DNA from: JADCRZ01 sp041751095
Lineage (GTDB): Bacteria > Bacteroidota > Bacteroidia > Chitinophagales > Chitinophagaceae
Direction of reading: 5' to 3'
DNA length: 64,000 nt
Assembly: GCA_041751095.1 (NCBI GenBank)
Contig: JBGSYC010000036.1
Coordinates: 112,068-176,067 of the forward strand
Part shown: positions 54,173 through 62,171 of the stretch, one piece after another
Numbering within the stretch: the first letter of the stretch is position 1
How the letters are laid out: each line of letters begins with the position of its first letter
Notes under the pieces: model-generated
What the model was told of the DNA's origin: nothing
The model's input: the letters and a program-made list of their open reading frames with translations, nothing else
Databases searched by the model: none
Position numbers and translations under genes: made by a program

Positions 54173-54371
54173 TTAGATCCCTAACGATGTAACTTAACGA
54201 ACAAATTGTTTTGGTAAATCGTTATTGTGTGCAAATAATGCTTACTACTTACCTGTAAAAAAAGATTTGTCGTCCATCTACAGGTAAACCTCTACTGTTT
54301 AACAATCCGTGTCATCCTGGTATTAACGCGATTGGCATAGCTCATGCAGCCGTAGAAAGATGTAGGTGTTG

Positions 54372-54599
54372 TCAGTAGCCTACAGCGTCAGATGAAGTGG
54401 TGAGATCAGGCTGTTTTTTCAGGCTCTGGCTTTGAGGAAAGCTGTAATAAATTTCTTCTAATTCCTTTACGCTATAACCATGATAAAGCGTTCCTCTGCC
54501 AGACATCTGCAAAGCAGGAACGTTTGTATAACTGTCGAATGACCAACCCACCGGGTTCCCATTTTCAATTTCGCCGATCTTAATAATTTTTGCTTTCAT
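54372..54599 (-). CDS. Small hypothetical protein
   Basis: 75 residues from the ATG at 54599 (MKAKIIKIGEIENGNPVGWS). The N-terminal half looks like a small beta-rich fold; the end is polar. No signal peptide. Family not recognised. An in-frame start 32 codons upstream gives a non-conserved leader and is rejected. It is probably real, but evidence is limited to composition. Confidence 0.5.
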   Translation of the reverse strand: MKAKIIKIGEIENGNPVGWSFDSYTNVPALQMSGRGTLYHGYSVKELEEIYYSFPQSQSLKKQPDLTTSSDAVGY

Positions 54600-54866
54600 G
54601 ATAACTCCCTGAGGTTCTTGCCTCGTTCTTGTATACTGTTTATCCGGTAACGGTTGATTTGTAACCCACTTTTTTAATCGGCAGAGGGTATACACTTAGG
54701 GCTTACAGATACCTGACGTAGATTGCTCCTCTCCGCGTATAAAGCGTTTCCTGATGTAGTTTATTGTATCTACTGATAACTTATATCTGGAATTCAGACA
54801 TACGATCACAAATGATATCATTGCCTGGGTATCCGGGACACAGGTAACCCGGCGCCATCATCGTTG

Positions 54867-55916
54867 TTATGCCTTAGTAGCTGAAATAAGTCCATAATCC
54901 ATTAAGGTAGGGATGATATCGGTTGAAGGGGTAAGCCCGGCGCGGGAAAGCCAGGTATTGTATTCTTGTCTGCTGTACGCACGGCCCTTTGTTCCCAAAA
55001 ACAGCATGGCAGAATAATCGGTAACGGCAAGCGGTCCGTCAAGCGTATCAAAAAGGAAAACTTCATGTATCCACAACTCTCCCCCGGGGTTTAGCGTATT
55101 AGCAAAAGTCTGCGTTAAAGACTCGCAGGTTTTTTCAGGCCAGTCGTGAAACAAGCTGGCCGCGAGCAGTATGTCCGATTTTGGAAGATCGTCTGTAAAC
55201 ATATCACCAGGTATAAAAGTCACCCGTTCCTTTAAGTTGCGGGTTCCAGCCGGGGTAGCTTCAACAAATTCATCTAAAATCTCTGAGGCGACTTTCAATA
55301 CTTCAGGGCGGTCAAAGACGGCAGCGCTGGACGACGGGTTTGCCAAAAGCCATTCATATGTATAATATCCGGTACCTCCGGCCACGTCAAGTAAGAAGCC
55401 TTCGCGCCGGGGCATCTGACTGGCAACAACAGGCGAAAGATATCGCGCCCTTCCTGCCAGTGCCATTGTAAAAAAGCGGGCTGCCCCGGGCTCATCCATC
55501 GGTGAGGGTGCTCCATGGTCTTTCACATAAGATAAGCCCTGTGAAATATCGACGGGCCCATCGTTCTTTAACCATTGGGTCATCCGGAGTACACCCGGGT
55601 CCTGTTCTTCTAAACCTGCATATCCAATAAGGTTCACAGGGGATGCTGACGTGAGATAAGTGCCAAGGCTCGTCAGCTGAAGCTTTCCTTCTTTGTTAAA
55701 TGCTAAAAGATCCATAGCACACAGGGCGGGAAACAACACCATTGCGGGGCGTTCTTTTAATAGCAACATTTCCTGTAATTCCTGTATTGAAAGCGGGCCC
55801 TGAAGCAGTGTTTCAAACACGTGCAAATGATGTATAGCAGAAACGAGGAGATAAGAGCCTGCTTTTGCTCTCAGATGCCTGGTTATTGGCGCCAGGTCTA
55901 ATTGCGATACGTTCAT
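54867..55916 (-). CDS. SAM-dependent O-methyltransferase (acetylserotonin-methyltransferase-like)
   Basis: 349 residues from the ATG at 55916. An N-terminal winged-helix dimerisation domain (about 1-95) is followed by the Methyltransf_2 Rossmann fold with motif I LLDVAGGTGYYTYEW (about 173-187), FIPGDMFTDDLPKSDILLAASLFHDW and the LNPGGELWIHEVFLFD strand. The His in FHDW is the likely general base. It methylates a hydroxyl group of a small molecule, but the substrate is unknown. It is divergent from the YceI gene; a longer start at 56003 would run into the palindromic promoter region. Confidence 0.85.
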   Translation of the reverse strand: MNVSQLDLAPITRHLRAKAGSYLLVSAIHHLHVFETLLQGPLSIQELQEMLLLKERPAMVLFPALCAMDLLAFNKEGKLQLTSLGTYLTSASPVNLIGYAGLEEQDPGVLRMTQWLKNDGPVDISQGLSYVKDHGAPSPMDEPGAARFFTMALAGRARYLSPVVASQMPRREGFLLDVAGGTGYYTYEWLLANPSSSAAVFDRPEVLKVASEILDEFVEATPAGTRNLKERVTFIPGDMFTDDLPKSDILLAASLFHDWPEKTCESLTQTFANTLNPGGELWIHEVFLFDTLDGPLAVTDYSAMLFLGTKGRAYSRQEYNTWLSRAGLTPSTDIIPTLMDYGLISATKA

Positions 55917-56107
55917 TAATATGATTTGCCGATAAAGATAATGGAGAGCAGCAATAAACGTGAAACTTGTCACCGGCCCGTCACACCTAAGTGGGAAATA
56001 CACTGCAGCTGCGCCCCGATCGGGTTTAACCGAAAAGGTTTAGCCGGCTTTCTTAAAGAATTAACAAAAGAGCAATAATTAATGTTCAAACATAAATTAT
56101 TTAACTG

Positions 56108-56128
56108 TAAATTTGCTAACAGTGTTAG
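56108..56128 (+). promoter_or_regulatory. Promoter box with overlapping palindromic operator upstream of YceI
   Basis: TAAATTTG (56108-56115) matches the -7 consensus. Immediately after it CTAACA-g-TGTTAG (56116-56128) is a perfect 6-bp palindrome around one base, just where transcription would begin. A good TTTG at -33 is missing (the closest is TTC at 56084-56086), which fits a regulated promoter. The YceI start is 134 bases downstream. Confidence 0.5.
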
Positions 56129-56262
56129 AGTTAATAACGAACAAAGAGAGGAAAACGGTTTTGGGCGATTTTAGCGTGGCTTTCTTTATGGCATAAAGGC
56201 TTATCAATAATCAGCAAAAATGAACTTACACGTATAATTTTTAAACATTAAAGCATACAAAA

Positions 56263-56811
56263 ATGGCAACTACAAAATGGACTTTAGACCCTGCACATTC
56301 CGAAATACAATTCAAGGTAAAACACCTGATGATCTCTACTGTCACCGGTCAGTTCAACAACTTTAGCGGAACCATTGAAACTATTGGCGATGACTTCACT
56401 TCGGCCCGCATTGAATTCACAGCAGACGTCAATTCAATTTCTACAAATAACGAACAGCGGGATGCACATCTGAAAGCAGCCGATTTCTTCGACGCTGAAA
56501 ACTATCCCCAATTATCTTTTACCGGTGAGAAGCTTGAAAAAATAAATGAGGAAGATTACAAACTTTATGGGATACTTACGATTCGCGGAGTAAGTAAGAA
56601 GGTTGTTATTGATGCCGGGTACGGAGGCATTGCAGTGGATCCCTGGGGTAACACGCGGGTTGGCTTTTCTATTTCCGGAAAAGTAAACCGCCAGGATTAC
56701 AGCATCAGCTTTGGCGCAGTTACGGAAACCGGAGGATTATTAGTGGGTGACGAAGTAAAACTCCTTGGTAATGCCGAGTTTGTTAAACAAGCAGTTTTAC
56801 AACCAGCTTAA
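56263..56811 (+). CDS. YceI-family lipid-binding protein
   Basis: 182 residues. The lipocalin-like YceI fold is shown by TKWTLDPAHSEIQFKVKHLMIS, the central DAHLKAADFFDAENYPQLSF and the final GDEVKLLGNAEF. Members bind long isoprenoid or amide lipids. No signal peptide is seen, so it is the cytoplasmic form. The FMN-reductase gene begins 19 bp on, a frequent pair in Bacteroidota that responds to organic or thiol stress (context inference). Confidence 0.94.
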   Translation: MATTKWTLDPAHSEIQFKVKHLMISTVTGQFNNFSGTIETIGDDFTSARIEFTADVNSISTNNEQRDAHLKAADFFDAENYPQLSFTGEKLEKINEEDYKLYGILTIRGVSKKVVIDAGYGGIAVDPWGNTRVGFSISGKVNRQDYSISFGAVTETGGLLVGDEVKLLGNAEFVKQAVLQPA

Positions 56812-56830
56812 TCCGGCACAACCTTTATTT

Positions 56831-57400
56831 ATGAATAGTTTAAAAATTATCTCCTCTACGGTGAGGCCAGGCAGGAAAGGGACGGCCGTAACAGCCTGGA
56901 TCACTAAAATAGCCAGGCAATACGGTGAATTTAATGTTGAAGTCCTTGATCTCGGAGAGATCAACCTTCCAATGATGAATGAACCAAATCACCCGTCGAT
57001 GAAAAAGTATGAGCATGATCATACAAAAAAATGGAGCGCTACAATCGACGAAGCTGACGCATTTATTTTTGTAACGGCTGAATATGATTTCAATTATCCG
57101 GCACCGCTGCGCAACGCCCTTGAATATCTTTACCACGAATGGGCCTATAAGGCAGCAGGGATCGTAAGTTATGGCGGCATTTCGGCTGGCACAAGGGCAA
57201 CAAACAGCCTGAAAGGCGACCTTTCCACTTTCAGGGTAGTGCCTTTGGTGGAAACGGTGCACTTTCCTTTTTTCACACAAAACATTAATGAAGAAGGCGA
57301 ATTTGTAGCTAATGAATCATCACAAAAAGCAGCCACTGCTATGCTCCGCGAGATAGCCCGGTGGACAAAAGGTTTACAGATAATAAAGGAAAACAGATAA
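56831..57400 (+). CDS. NADPH-dependent FMN reductase
   Basis: 189 residues from the ATG at 56831 (MNSLKIISSTVRPGRKG). Flavodoxin-like fold with the FMN phosphate loop STVRPGRKG and the FMN contact EYDFNYPAPLRNALEYL, then SYGG.SAGTRA. It reduces FMN or quinones with NADPH. It is in one unit with yceI. A strong hairpin terminator follows. Confidence 0.92.
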   Translation: MNSLKIISSTVRPGRKGTAVTAWITKIARQYGEFNVEVLDLGEINLPMMNEPNHPSMKKYEHDHTKKWSATIDEADAFIFVTAEYDFNYPAPLRNALEYLYHEWAYKAAGIVSYGGISAGTRATNSLKGDLSTFRVVPLVETVHFPFFTQNINEEGEFVANESSQKAATAMLREIARWTKGLQIIKENR

Positions 57401-57450
57401 CGCCGGTTCACGAACCGGTATTCAACGCCTGGAAAATTATTTACTGACTG

Positions 57451-57503
57451 AGATCAAAACAGCCATGAGCATCAGATGAGGCATGGCTGCTTTGATCTCT
57501 TTT
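57451..57503 (+). terminator. Long hairpin terminator after the FMN reductase gene
   Basis: AGATCAAA (57451-57458) and C-AGCCATG (57460-57467) pair with CATGGCT-G (57482-57489) and TTTGATCT (57491-57498) with one mismatch; a CTTTT tail follows. Confidence 0.8.
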
Positions 57504-57514
57504 ATATAACTCAA
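57499..57514 (+). repeat. Dispersed repeat, partial copy (16 bp)
   Basis: CTTTTATATAACTCAA, identical to the first 16 bases of the repeats at 447-546 (minus) and 62059-62151 (plus). It immediately follows the terminator stem. Confidence 0.5.
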
Positions 57515-57610
57515 GGCGCGCTATAGGCATCAACGCTTTATTTTATGTACCATGGTGAGTAATATTTTTATAAGTCAGGTTCCGGGTATAGGTATTTGCC
57601 GCAACTCATA

Positions 57611-57821
57611 ATATTACGGTGCGCTGCACCTTAATAATCAACGAAATTTGTTTCTACAAATATTACGGTGCGCTGCACCTCTTATATTACGAGGCGCTTT
57701 CTGCAAATGCAGGAAAAGGCTCGCATGTTATTTATTTCGACATTCTTATAGTGGTGCAGCGCACCAGAATATTTGTAGAAAGATTTATGATTTTCAAATC
57801 AGGTGCAGCGCACCGTAATAT
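57611..57821. repeat. 211-bp nested inverted repeat built of four REP-like units
   Basis: Four copies of a unit with core GGTGCGCTGCACC, itself a hairpin (GGTGC-gct-GCACC): plus at 57611-57630 and 57660-57679, minus at 57753-57765 and 57802-57821. The inner pair extends to a 29-bp inverted repeat (57651-57679 with 57753-57781, two mismatches). Outer and inner pairs share one centre at 57716, so the whole element is symmetric. The middle holds a further small hairpin (CTGCAaaTGCAG at 57701-57712). It resembles a BIME/MITE. Short frames running through it are not genes. Confidence 0.85.
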
Positions 57822-58353
57822 TATTCCTTACACGAACGGTCTTTATCTATATGCTCCTTCTTTCCTTTAATAAACAACTGTCGCTAAAATGGGGGAGATT
57901 TCAAAGTCCGCCGCAACGGGTTGCATTAGGTGAAAAAGCATACAGCGGCGGCTTTGAAACAAGTGAAGGGATACCATACTCTCTTGTCATCTTGATGAGC
58001 CCCCCTTTGGTGTTTTGTTATGTTGCGACCTTTCGGACGAAATGAAAGATCACTGAAACTTTCGGATGCTATGACTGGTGATCAACCTGACTACCGTTAT
58101 CTTAGCAGATGTTTGAACCCCGATTTCACCAGGGATTTTTTGCTAAATACCGGTATTTACATGTAAGGTTTGTTATCGGCACTTGCCATAGATTTGCTTC
58201 TGCATCATTAATAAGAAAACCACTTCTAAAAAGCGGGATGATTTTATCTTTGATATGATGAGGCCATGAAGCTCGCGCAGGTCTGGAATAGTGTTTCATG
58301 CATTGTAAAACATTTTGCAGGTGCTGTTTAATTACCTTTAAACAAATACATGT
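57822..58353. other. Intergenic stretch upstream of NADH dehydrogenase
   Basis: About 530 bases without a recognised gene. A single TATCTTTG box at 58245-58252 could be part of the ndh promoter, but no TTTG lies at the right distance upstream. A plus-strand frame at 57803-58045 shows no protein-like sequence. Confidence 0.4.
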
Positions 58354-59652
58354 ATGGCAGCAAAAAAAGAATATTGCCAGAGGATAGTTATCGTTGGTGG
58401 AGGATTTGGCGGGCTTGCACTGGCAAAAAATTTGAAAGATGAATCAGTGGAAGTCATCCTGATAGACCGGCATAATTATCACACCTTCCAGCCTTTGTTA
58501 TATCAGGTTGCAACAGGCACCCTTGAAGCAGAAACGATTGCCTTCCCGATACGAAGAGCATTTCAAAGCCACAAAAATCTCAATTTCAGGCTTGCTGACG
58601 TACTGAAGATTAACCCGGAAAAAAATTCTGTTGATACAACGATCGGGGAAATCGAATACGAATTCCTCGTTCTGGCAACAGGAGCTACCACAAATTTTTT
58701 TGGAGATAAAAAATTAGAACATTTTGCAATGGGCATGAAGTCGATACCCGAGGCACTGAACCTGAGAAGTATGATCCTGCAAAGCCTTGAAACGGCTGTT
58801 ACAGAAAAGGATCCGGTGGAAAAAGAAGAGATGATGACTTTTGTCATCGTTGGCGGCGGACCTACCGGTGTTGAACTGGCGGGTGCGTTAGCCGAGTTCA
58901 AAAACCACATACTTAGCAAAGATTACCCGTCTCTTATCCCGGCTGAAATGAGAGTGTTTCTTGTAGAAAGTAAGCCACGGGTATTGGGTGTGATGTCGGA
59001 AGAAGCTTCGGTGAAAGCAAAGGAGTTTCTTGAAGACCTGGGGGTTGTTATTTACAATGGCGTGAGGGTTAAGAGCTTTGACGGAGAAAGTCTTTTGATT
59101 AATAATGGAGTTATTATCAAAACAAGAAACGTGTTATGGGCAGCCGGCGTAACGGGTGATTTTCCACAGGGACTTCCGGCAGAAAAAATCGTAACCGGCG
59201 GCAGGATTAACACAGACGAAGTGAACAGGGTGATAGGACATACCAATATTTTTGCTATAGGAGATATAGCGGCGATCATTTCTGAGGAGTATCCCAATGG
59301 CCATCCAGGTGTGGCGCAGGTAGCCATCCAGCAGGGCAGGCAGCTTGCAAAAAACCTGTTGGCGATAATCAGGGGAAAAGCAGTACGGCCATTTAAATAC
59401 AATGACATGGGCTCAATGGCAACAATTGGCAAAAACAAAGCGGTGGCAGACCTGGGAAGATTTAAAACCCAGGGATTCAGGGCATGGTTGCTCTGGTGTT
59501 TCGTTCATTTATTCTCACTTATCGGTGGAAGAAACAAGGTTGTTGTTTTTATCGGATGGGTCGGAAAATATTTTTCGCATAACAGCTCCGCAAGGCTTAT
59601 CATGCGGCCGTTTAATCGTGAATTGATGCGGGAAGATACTTCCGGGAAGTGA
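58354..59652 (+). CDS. ndh: Type II NADH dehydrogenase (FAD-dependent)
   Basis: 432 residues. The FAD Rossmann site IVIVGGGFGGLALAKNL (11-27), the block HNYHTFQPLLYQVATG, the NADH site FVIVGGGPTGVELAGAL (about 161-177) and AIGDIA (about 303) define NDH-2. It passes electrons from NADH to quinone without pumping protons. The C-terminal part with hydrophobic residues (about 378-400) binds the membrane. It stands alone. Confidence 0.94.
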   Translation: MAAKKEYCQRIVIVGGGFGGLALAKNLKDESVEVILIDRHNYHTFQPLLYQVATGTLEAETIAFPIRRAFQSHKNLNFRLADVLKINPEKNSVDTTIGEIEYEFLVLATGATTNFFGDKKLEHFAMGMKSIPEALNLRSMILQSLETAVTEKDPVEKEEMMTFVIVGGGPTGVELAGALAEFKNHILSKDYPSLIPAEMRVFLVESKPRVLGVMSEEASVKAKEFLEDLGVVIYNGVRVKSFDGESLLINNGVIIKTRNVLWAAGVTGDFPQGLPAEKIVTGGRINTDEVNRVIGHTNIFAIGDIAAIISEEYPNGHPGVAQVAIQQGRQLAKNLLAIIRGKAVRPFKYNDMGSMATIGKNKAVADLGRFKTQGFRAWLLWCFVHLFSLIGGRNKVVVFIGWVGKYFSHNSSARLIMRPFNRELMREDTSGK

Positions 59653-59717
59653 GTGACCGATTTATCATTAACGGTGCCTGTAACTTGCCGTCATAAAAGA
59701 CTTATTTAAATTCATGA

Positions 59718-59748
59718 TTGCGCAATAAATTTACGACCTTTACATTTC
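59718..59748 (+). promoter_or_regulatory. Predicted promoter of the cold-shock gene
   Basis: TTG (59718-59720), 20 bases, then TACATTTC (59741-59748), close to the TAnnTTTG box. The start codon is 22 bases downstream. Confidence 0.5.
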
Positions 59749-59769
59749 ACCAACCACATTACTAAATCT

Positions 59770-60225
59770 ATGGCTAAATCTCAGGAAACTTTTGCCAAAA
59801 AAGAAAAACAAAAGAAAAAGTTAAAGGAAAGGCAGGACAAGCTCGAAAAAATGGAAGAACGCAAAGCCAACGCTAAAAAGGGAAAAACCCTTGATGAAAT
59901 GATGGCCTATATCGATGAAAACGGAAATTTTTCTTCCGTTCCTCCAGATCCAAGAAGAAAGAAGGTATTCAATTCAAAAGACATGCAGATAGGTGTTCCT
60001 AAACAGGAAGCCAGGGAAGCTTATGAGACCGTCAGAACCGGAGTAGTTACTTTTTTTAACCAGGATAAGGGTTTTGGATTTATCAAGGACATGCAGACGC
60101 AGGAAAGCGTTTTTATTCACGTAAACCAGCTATCGGAGGCCATTAAAGAAAACGACAAAGTTAGCTTCGAAGTAGAAATGGGGCATAAGGGGCCAAGCGC
60201 TACAAACGTTAAAAAGGTCGTTTAG
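59770..60225 (+). CDS. Cold-shock-domain protein with basic N-terminal extension
   Basis: 151 residues. Residues 1-85 are very rich in Lys and Glu and helical (TFAKKEKQKKKLKERQDKLE); residues 88-151 are a cold-shock domain with the RNA-binding motifs KGFGFIKD and VFIHVNQL. Bacteroidota often have this two-part form. It probably binds RNA and aids translation or folding of mRNA at low temperature or under stress. Confidence 0.92.
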   Translation: MAKSQETFAKKEKQKKKLKERQDKLEKMEERKANAKKGKTLDEMMAYIDENGNFSSVPPDPRRKKVFNSKDMQIGVPKQEAREAYETVRTGVVTFFNQDKGFGFIKDMQTQESVFIHVNQLSEAIKENDKVSFEVEMGHKGPSATNVKKVV

Positions 60226-60312
60226 CTGTCGCTGTCATAAGCATGCAGAATGCTTTCCCTATGAATTATACTAATGTAACTCTCCCATCATGGCCCCAAA
60301 TTTGATGTATTA
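60226..60312. other. Short spacer after the cold-shock gene
   Basis: A weak hairpin (AAGCAT/ATGCTT at about 60239-60255) might end the cold-shock message. Nothing else seen. The following 350 bases hold the possible broken gene. Confidence 0.3.
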
Positions 60313-60672
60313 AAACCGGTTAGCTGCTACTCTCATAGCAAACGTTTTAAGCAATTGTTCCCGGTTTTTACATTGAGTTTTTCCCTCTAGGGCTTCCCTT
60401 AGTGCGGCTGATATGCTAACGTATACAGCCGTCAGTTTCTTCGCGGGCATTACGGGGATTTTCCTTTCGTGTACGGCTTTTAGTCAGGCGGCGAATTGCT
60501 TTACTTCTGTCATAACCGCTGTCGAAATGATTGTTTGTTCTGTTGCCCAAGTTTGCACGGGCGCCGGAACCTCACTGGATTTGCTAATAGTTGATTGTAC
60601 TTCCGTCCTCCCCGCTTGCCGAAAGCCGGCGAAATCCTGGTTCTTGGAGGCGGCAAAGTTCACTTCAACCAA
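60313..60672 (-). pseudogene. Possible broken gene downstream of the VapC-like toxin
   Basis: On the minus strand one frame runs from 60672 to a TAA at 60310-60312 with a single in-frame TGA at 60484-60486. Both halves look protein-like (before: EVPAPVQTWATEQTIISTAV; after: AVHERKIPVMPAKKLTAVYV, then ALREALEGKTQCKNREQLLK). It overlaps the last bases of vapC, so it may be a relic whose start is lost. I recognise no family. It might also be chance. Confidence 0.35.
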
Positions 60673-61064
60673 TTCACCACTACGAGATCGTCTATCCTTT
60701 CAAAGTGATCAGTGTTGTTTGTGACCAATTGCAGACCATTGACCAGTGCAATTCCGGCAATTAAGCAGTCAGTATGACCGATTGGCTGTCCCTTCTTTTT
60801 CAGGTCAGCATAAATTTCTGCAGCCCGTTTGGCTGCACTAATCGCCAGGGGCAGAATTTTGTTAATCGCTACAAAGTCAGTGAACTTTTGTAGTTGCTTC
60901 CTTGCATCTTTGTAGAGCAATCCGTTCAGAATTTCGTAATAAGTGATAATGCTGAAATTAATCGCGTCATAGGTTTCTAAATACTTCCCCGCATTTTCCA
61001 CCACTTTTAGATTACCGCGAAGAAATTCCGAAAGAACGTCCGTGTCAATAAGGGCAGGTTTCAT
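60660..61064 (-). CDS. vapC: VapC-like PIN-domain toxin
   Basis: 134 residues. The PIN-fold acidic residues are visible: Asp7 in LIDTDV, Glu44 in TYYEILNG, and Asp99 in GHTDCLIAG, with the final VTNNTDHFERI strand. PIN toxins cut tRNA or other RNA and stop growth. Its start overlaps the stop of the preceding small gene by 4 bases, the typical toxin-antitoxin arrangement. Confidence 0.9.
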   Translation of the reverse strand: MKPALIDTDVLSEFLRGNLKVVENAGKYLETYDAINFSIITYYEILNGLLYKDARKQLQKFTDFVAINKILPLAISAAKRAAEIYADLKKKGQPIGHTDCLIAGIALVNGLQLVTNNTDHFERIDDLVVVNWLK

Positions 61065-61300
61065 AAGTTAATGTCACGATCAAACAAATTGCTTCTAACG
61101 CCTTTCGTCTGCTGTAAAAAGTCGTTGTAATCCTTTTCAGACATGTCAGCAAAGGCGCCCGCAAAAGAGAGAATTTTCCTGCTCCCCCGGTCCGACTTTC
61201 TCGTGTCTGCCCTTAACGAATGAATGATAGAATAGAGGTCTTCAAGTCGGTCAATCGGAACGTTTCTTAGTTCTTTTAATATCGTGTTCAGCGTTAGCAT
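61061..61300 (-). CDS. Antitoxin partner of the PIN toxin
   Basis: 79 residues. It is small, with an N-terminal helical segment (LNTILKELRNVPIDRLEDLY) and a C-terminal part (KILSFAGAFADMSEKDYNDF) resembling the toxin-wrapping tail of antitoxins near PIN toxins. Its order before the toxin and 4-base overlap support the call. The DNA-binding fold is not clear to me, so the antitoxin family is not assigned. Confidence 0.8.
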   Translation of the reverse strand: MLTLNTILKELRNVPIDRLEDLYSIIHSLRADTRKSDRGSRKILSFAGAFADMSEKDYNDFLQQTKGVRSNLFDRDINL

Positions 61301-61308
61301 GCTTAAAT

Positions 61309-61316
61309 CAAAGATA
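61309..61316 (-). promoter_or_regulatory. -7 promoter box of the toxin-antitoxin unit
   Basis: TATCTTTG on the minus strand, a perfect TAnnTTTG match, 8 bases before the start codon at 61300. A strong -33 box is absent (only TTC at 61333-61335), so the transcript would be almost leaderless and the promoter may be weak or autoregulated. Confidence 0.45.
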
Positions 61317-61367
61317 TGGCTTTTGTCCGACCGAACCTGATGGAAAGCTACAAAATTGCCTGCCGGG

Positions 61368-61658
61368 TTATATATAGATTACGCTATTTATACCGCCGTA
61401 TATATTAGGATGCTGACTGTCAGCTTCTGGTTCATCAATCCAGATTTTTTCGTTTACCCTGTATTTAAATTCGTGTTGGGTATTCTTTGGCAGGGACACA
61501 TCACAGGTAAATGTTCCGTCTTTTTTCTTGCTCATGATGATTGAATTCTCCCAGTCGCTGTTTAGTCCAAGTAGTTCAACTGAATCAGCATTTTCAACCT
61601 TCAATGTAAATTTAACTTTGCAGTAATCTTTTTTTTTGGGGTAAGTTTTCTGTAGCAT
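61368..61658 (-). CDS. Stand-alone isoamylase N-terminal / CBM48-like protein
   Basis: 96 residues, all beta. VKFTLKVENADSVELLGLNS, then DWENSIIMSKKKDGTFTCDV and HEFKYRVNEKIWIDEPEAD match the glycogen-binding early-set domain found at the start of branching enzymes and in AMPK. Here it is the whole protein, with no enzyme domain and no signal peptide. It may bind glycogen or a related glucan in the cytoplasm. Confidence 0.82.
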   Translation of the reverse strand: MLQKTYPKKKDYCKVKFTLKVENADSVELLGLNSDWENSIIMSKKKDGTFTCDVSLPKNTQHEFKYRVNEKIWIDEPEADSQHPNIYGGINSVIYI

Positions 61659-61901
61659 AGTAGGTTTTAATTAATCTGTTCATCCGATTGTCTCGGGTCA
61701 AAAATAGCCATTTATGGCTTGTTATTCTGGTGATCTGATTTATTGTGGATAAGTGAAGTGTACGTGTGAATATCCGATTAATCATTTAAGACTTCTACGT
61801 ATATGTTTATGAGCATTGGCAACAGTTGTATTCAGCTTGGTCGAGCCTATTACCCTGTTTTAGCCTGGTATCATTTATTTCAATGAGGTATTGACTTAAA
61901 T
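61659..61901. other. Intergenic stretch upstream of the structured repeats
   Basis: No gene seen. TATTTTTG (minus strand, about 61704-61711) could be the -7 box for the CBM48 gene, but without a -33 partner. The repeats begin at 61902. Confidence 0.35.
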
Positions 61902-62059
61902 TGGCTCCGATAGCAGCCTCGTGTTTATAGTAATGCTGTTAATTAATTCTTCGGCTCCAGAGGAGTCGCGTAAACTCCACGTGGGTCCTCTGGAGCCGAA
62001 CCCTGGGGCATGTTTGCTATAAACACGTGGCCCCCATGGGGCCGTTCGAAATTTCAACC
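61902..62059 (+). repeat. Structured repeat, copy 1 (about 158 bp)
   Basis: It can fold into a long hairpin. Outer stem: CGTGTTTATAG (61920-61930) with CTATAAACACG (about 62017-62027). Inner stem: CGGCTCCAGAGGA (about 61952-61964) with TCCTCTGGAGCCG (about 61986-61998), 13 perfect pairs. A separate hairpin GGCCCCcATGGGGCC lies at about 62029-62043. The second copy is at 62172-62330. Confidence 0.85.
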
Positions 62060-62151
62060 TTTTATATAACTCAACATTGTGCTGCGGAAATCAACTATTT
62101 GAAAATAAGTTATTTAGGTGAAAACACCGAAGCTCGCTTTTGTCGGAATAC
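62059..62151 (+). repeat. Dispersed repeat, about 93 bp, copy 2
   Basis: It shares with 447-546 (inverted) the blocks CTTTTATATAACTCAAC, AAATCAACTA, GTGAAAACAC and GCTCGCTTTTGTCGGAATAC in the same order. It lies exactly between the two structured repeats. Confidence 0.75.
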
Positions 62152-62171
62152 GGCAGATAAAAGTGTTCTTG

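Noticed and set aside
57619..58045. Two plus-strand frames across the REP-like element and past it
   Set aside because: They run through palindromic repeat units, and their translations are not protein-like.
58245..58252. Promoter for ndh
   Set aside because: The TATCTTTG box is perfect, but there is no TTTG-like box 17-23 bases upstream, so it is not listed as a feature.
60413..60724. 103-codon plus-strand frame beside vapC
   Set aside because: Cys-rich and signal-like only at first glance; it overlaps the 3' end of vapC, and the minus strand gives a better, though broken, frame.
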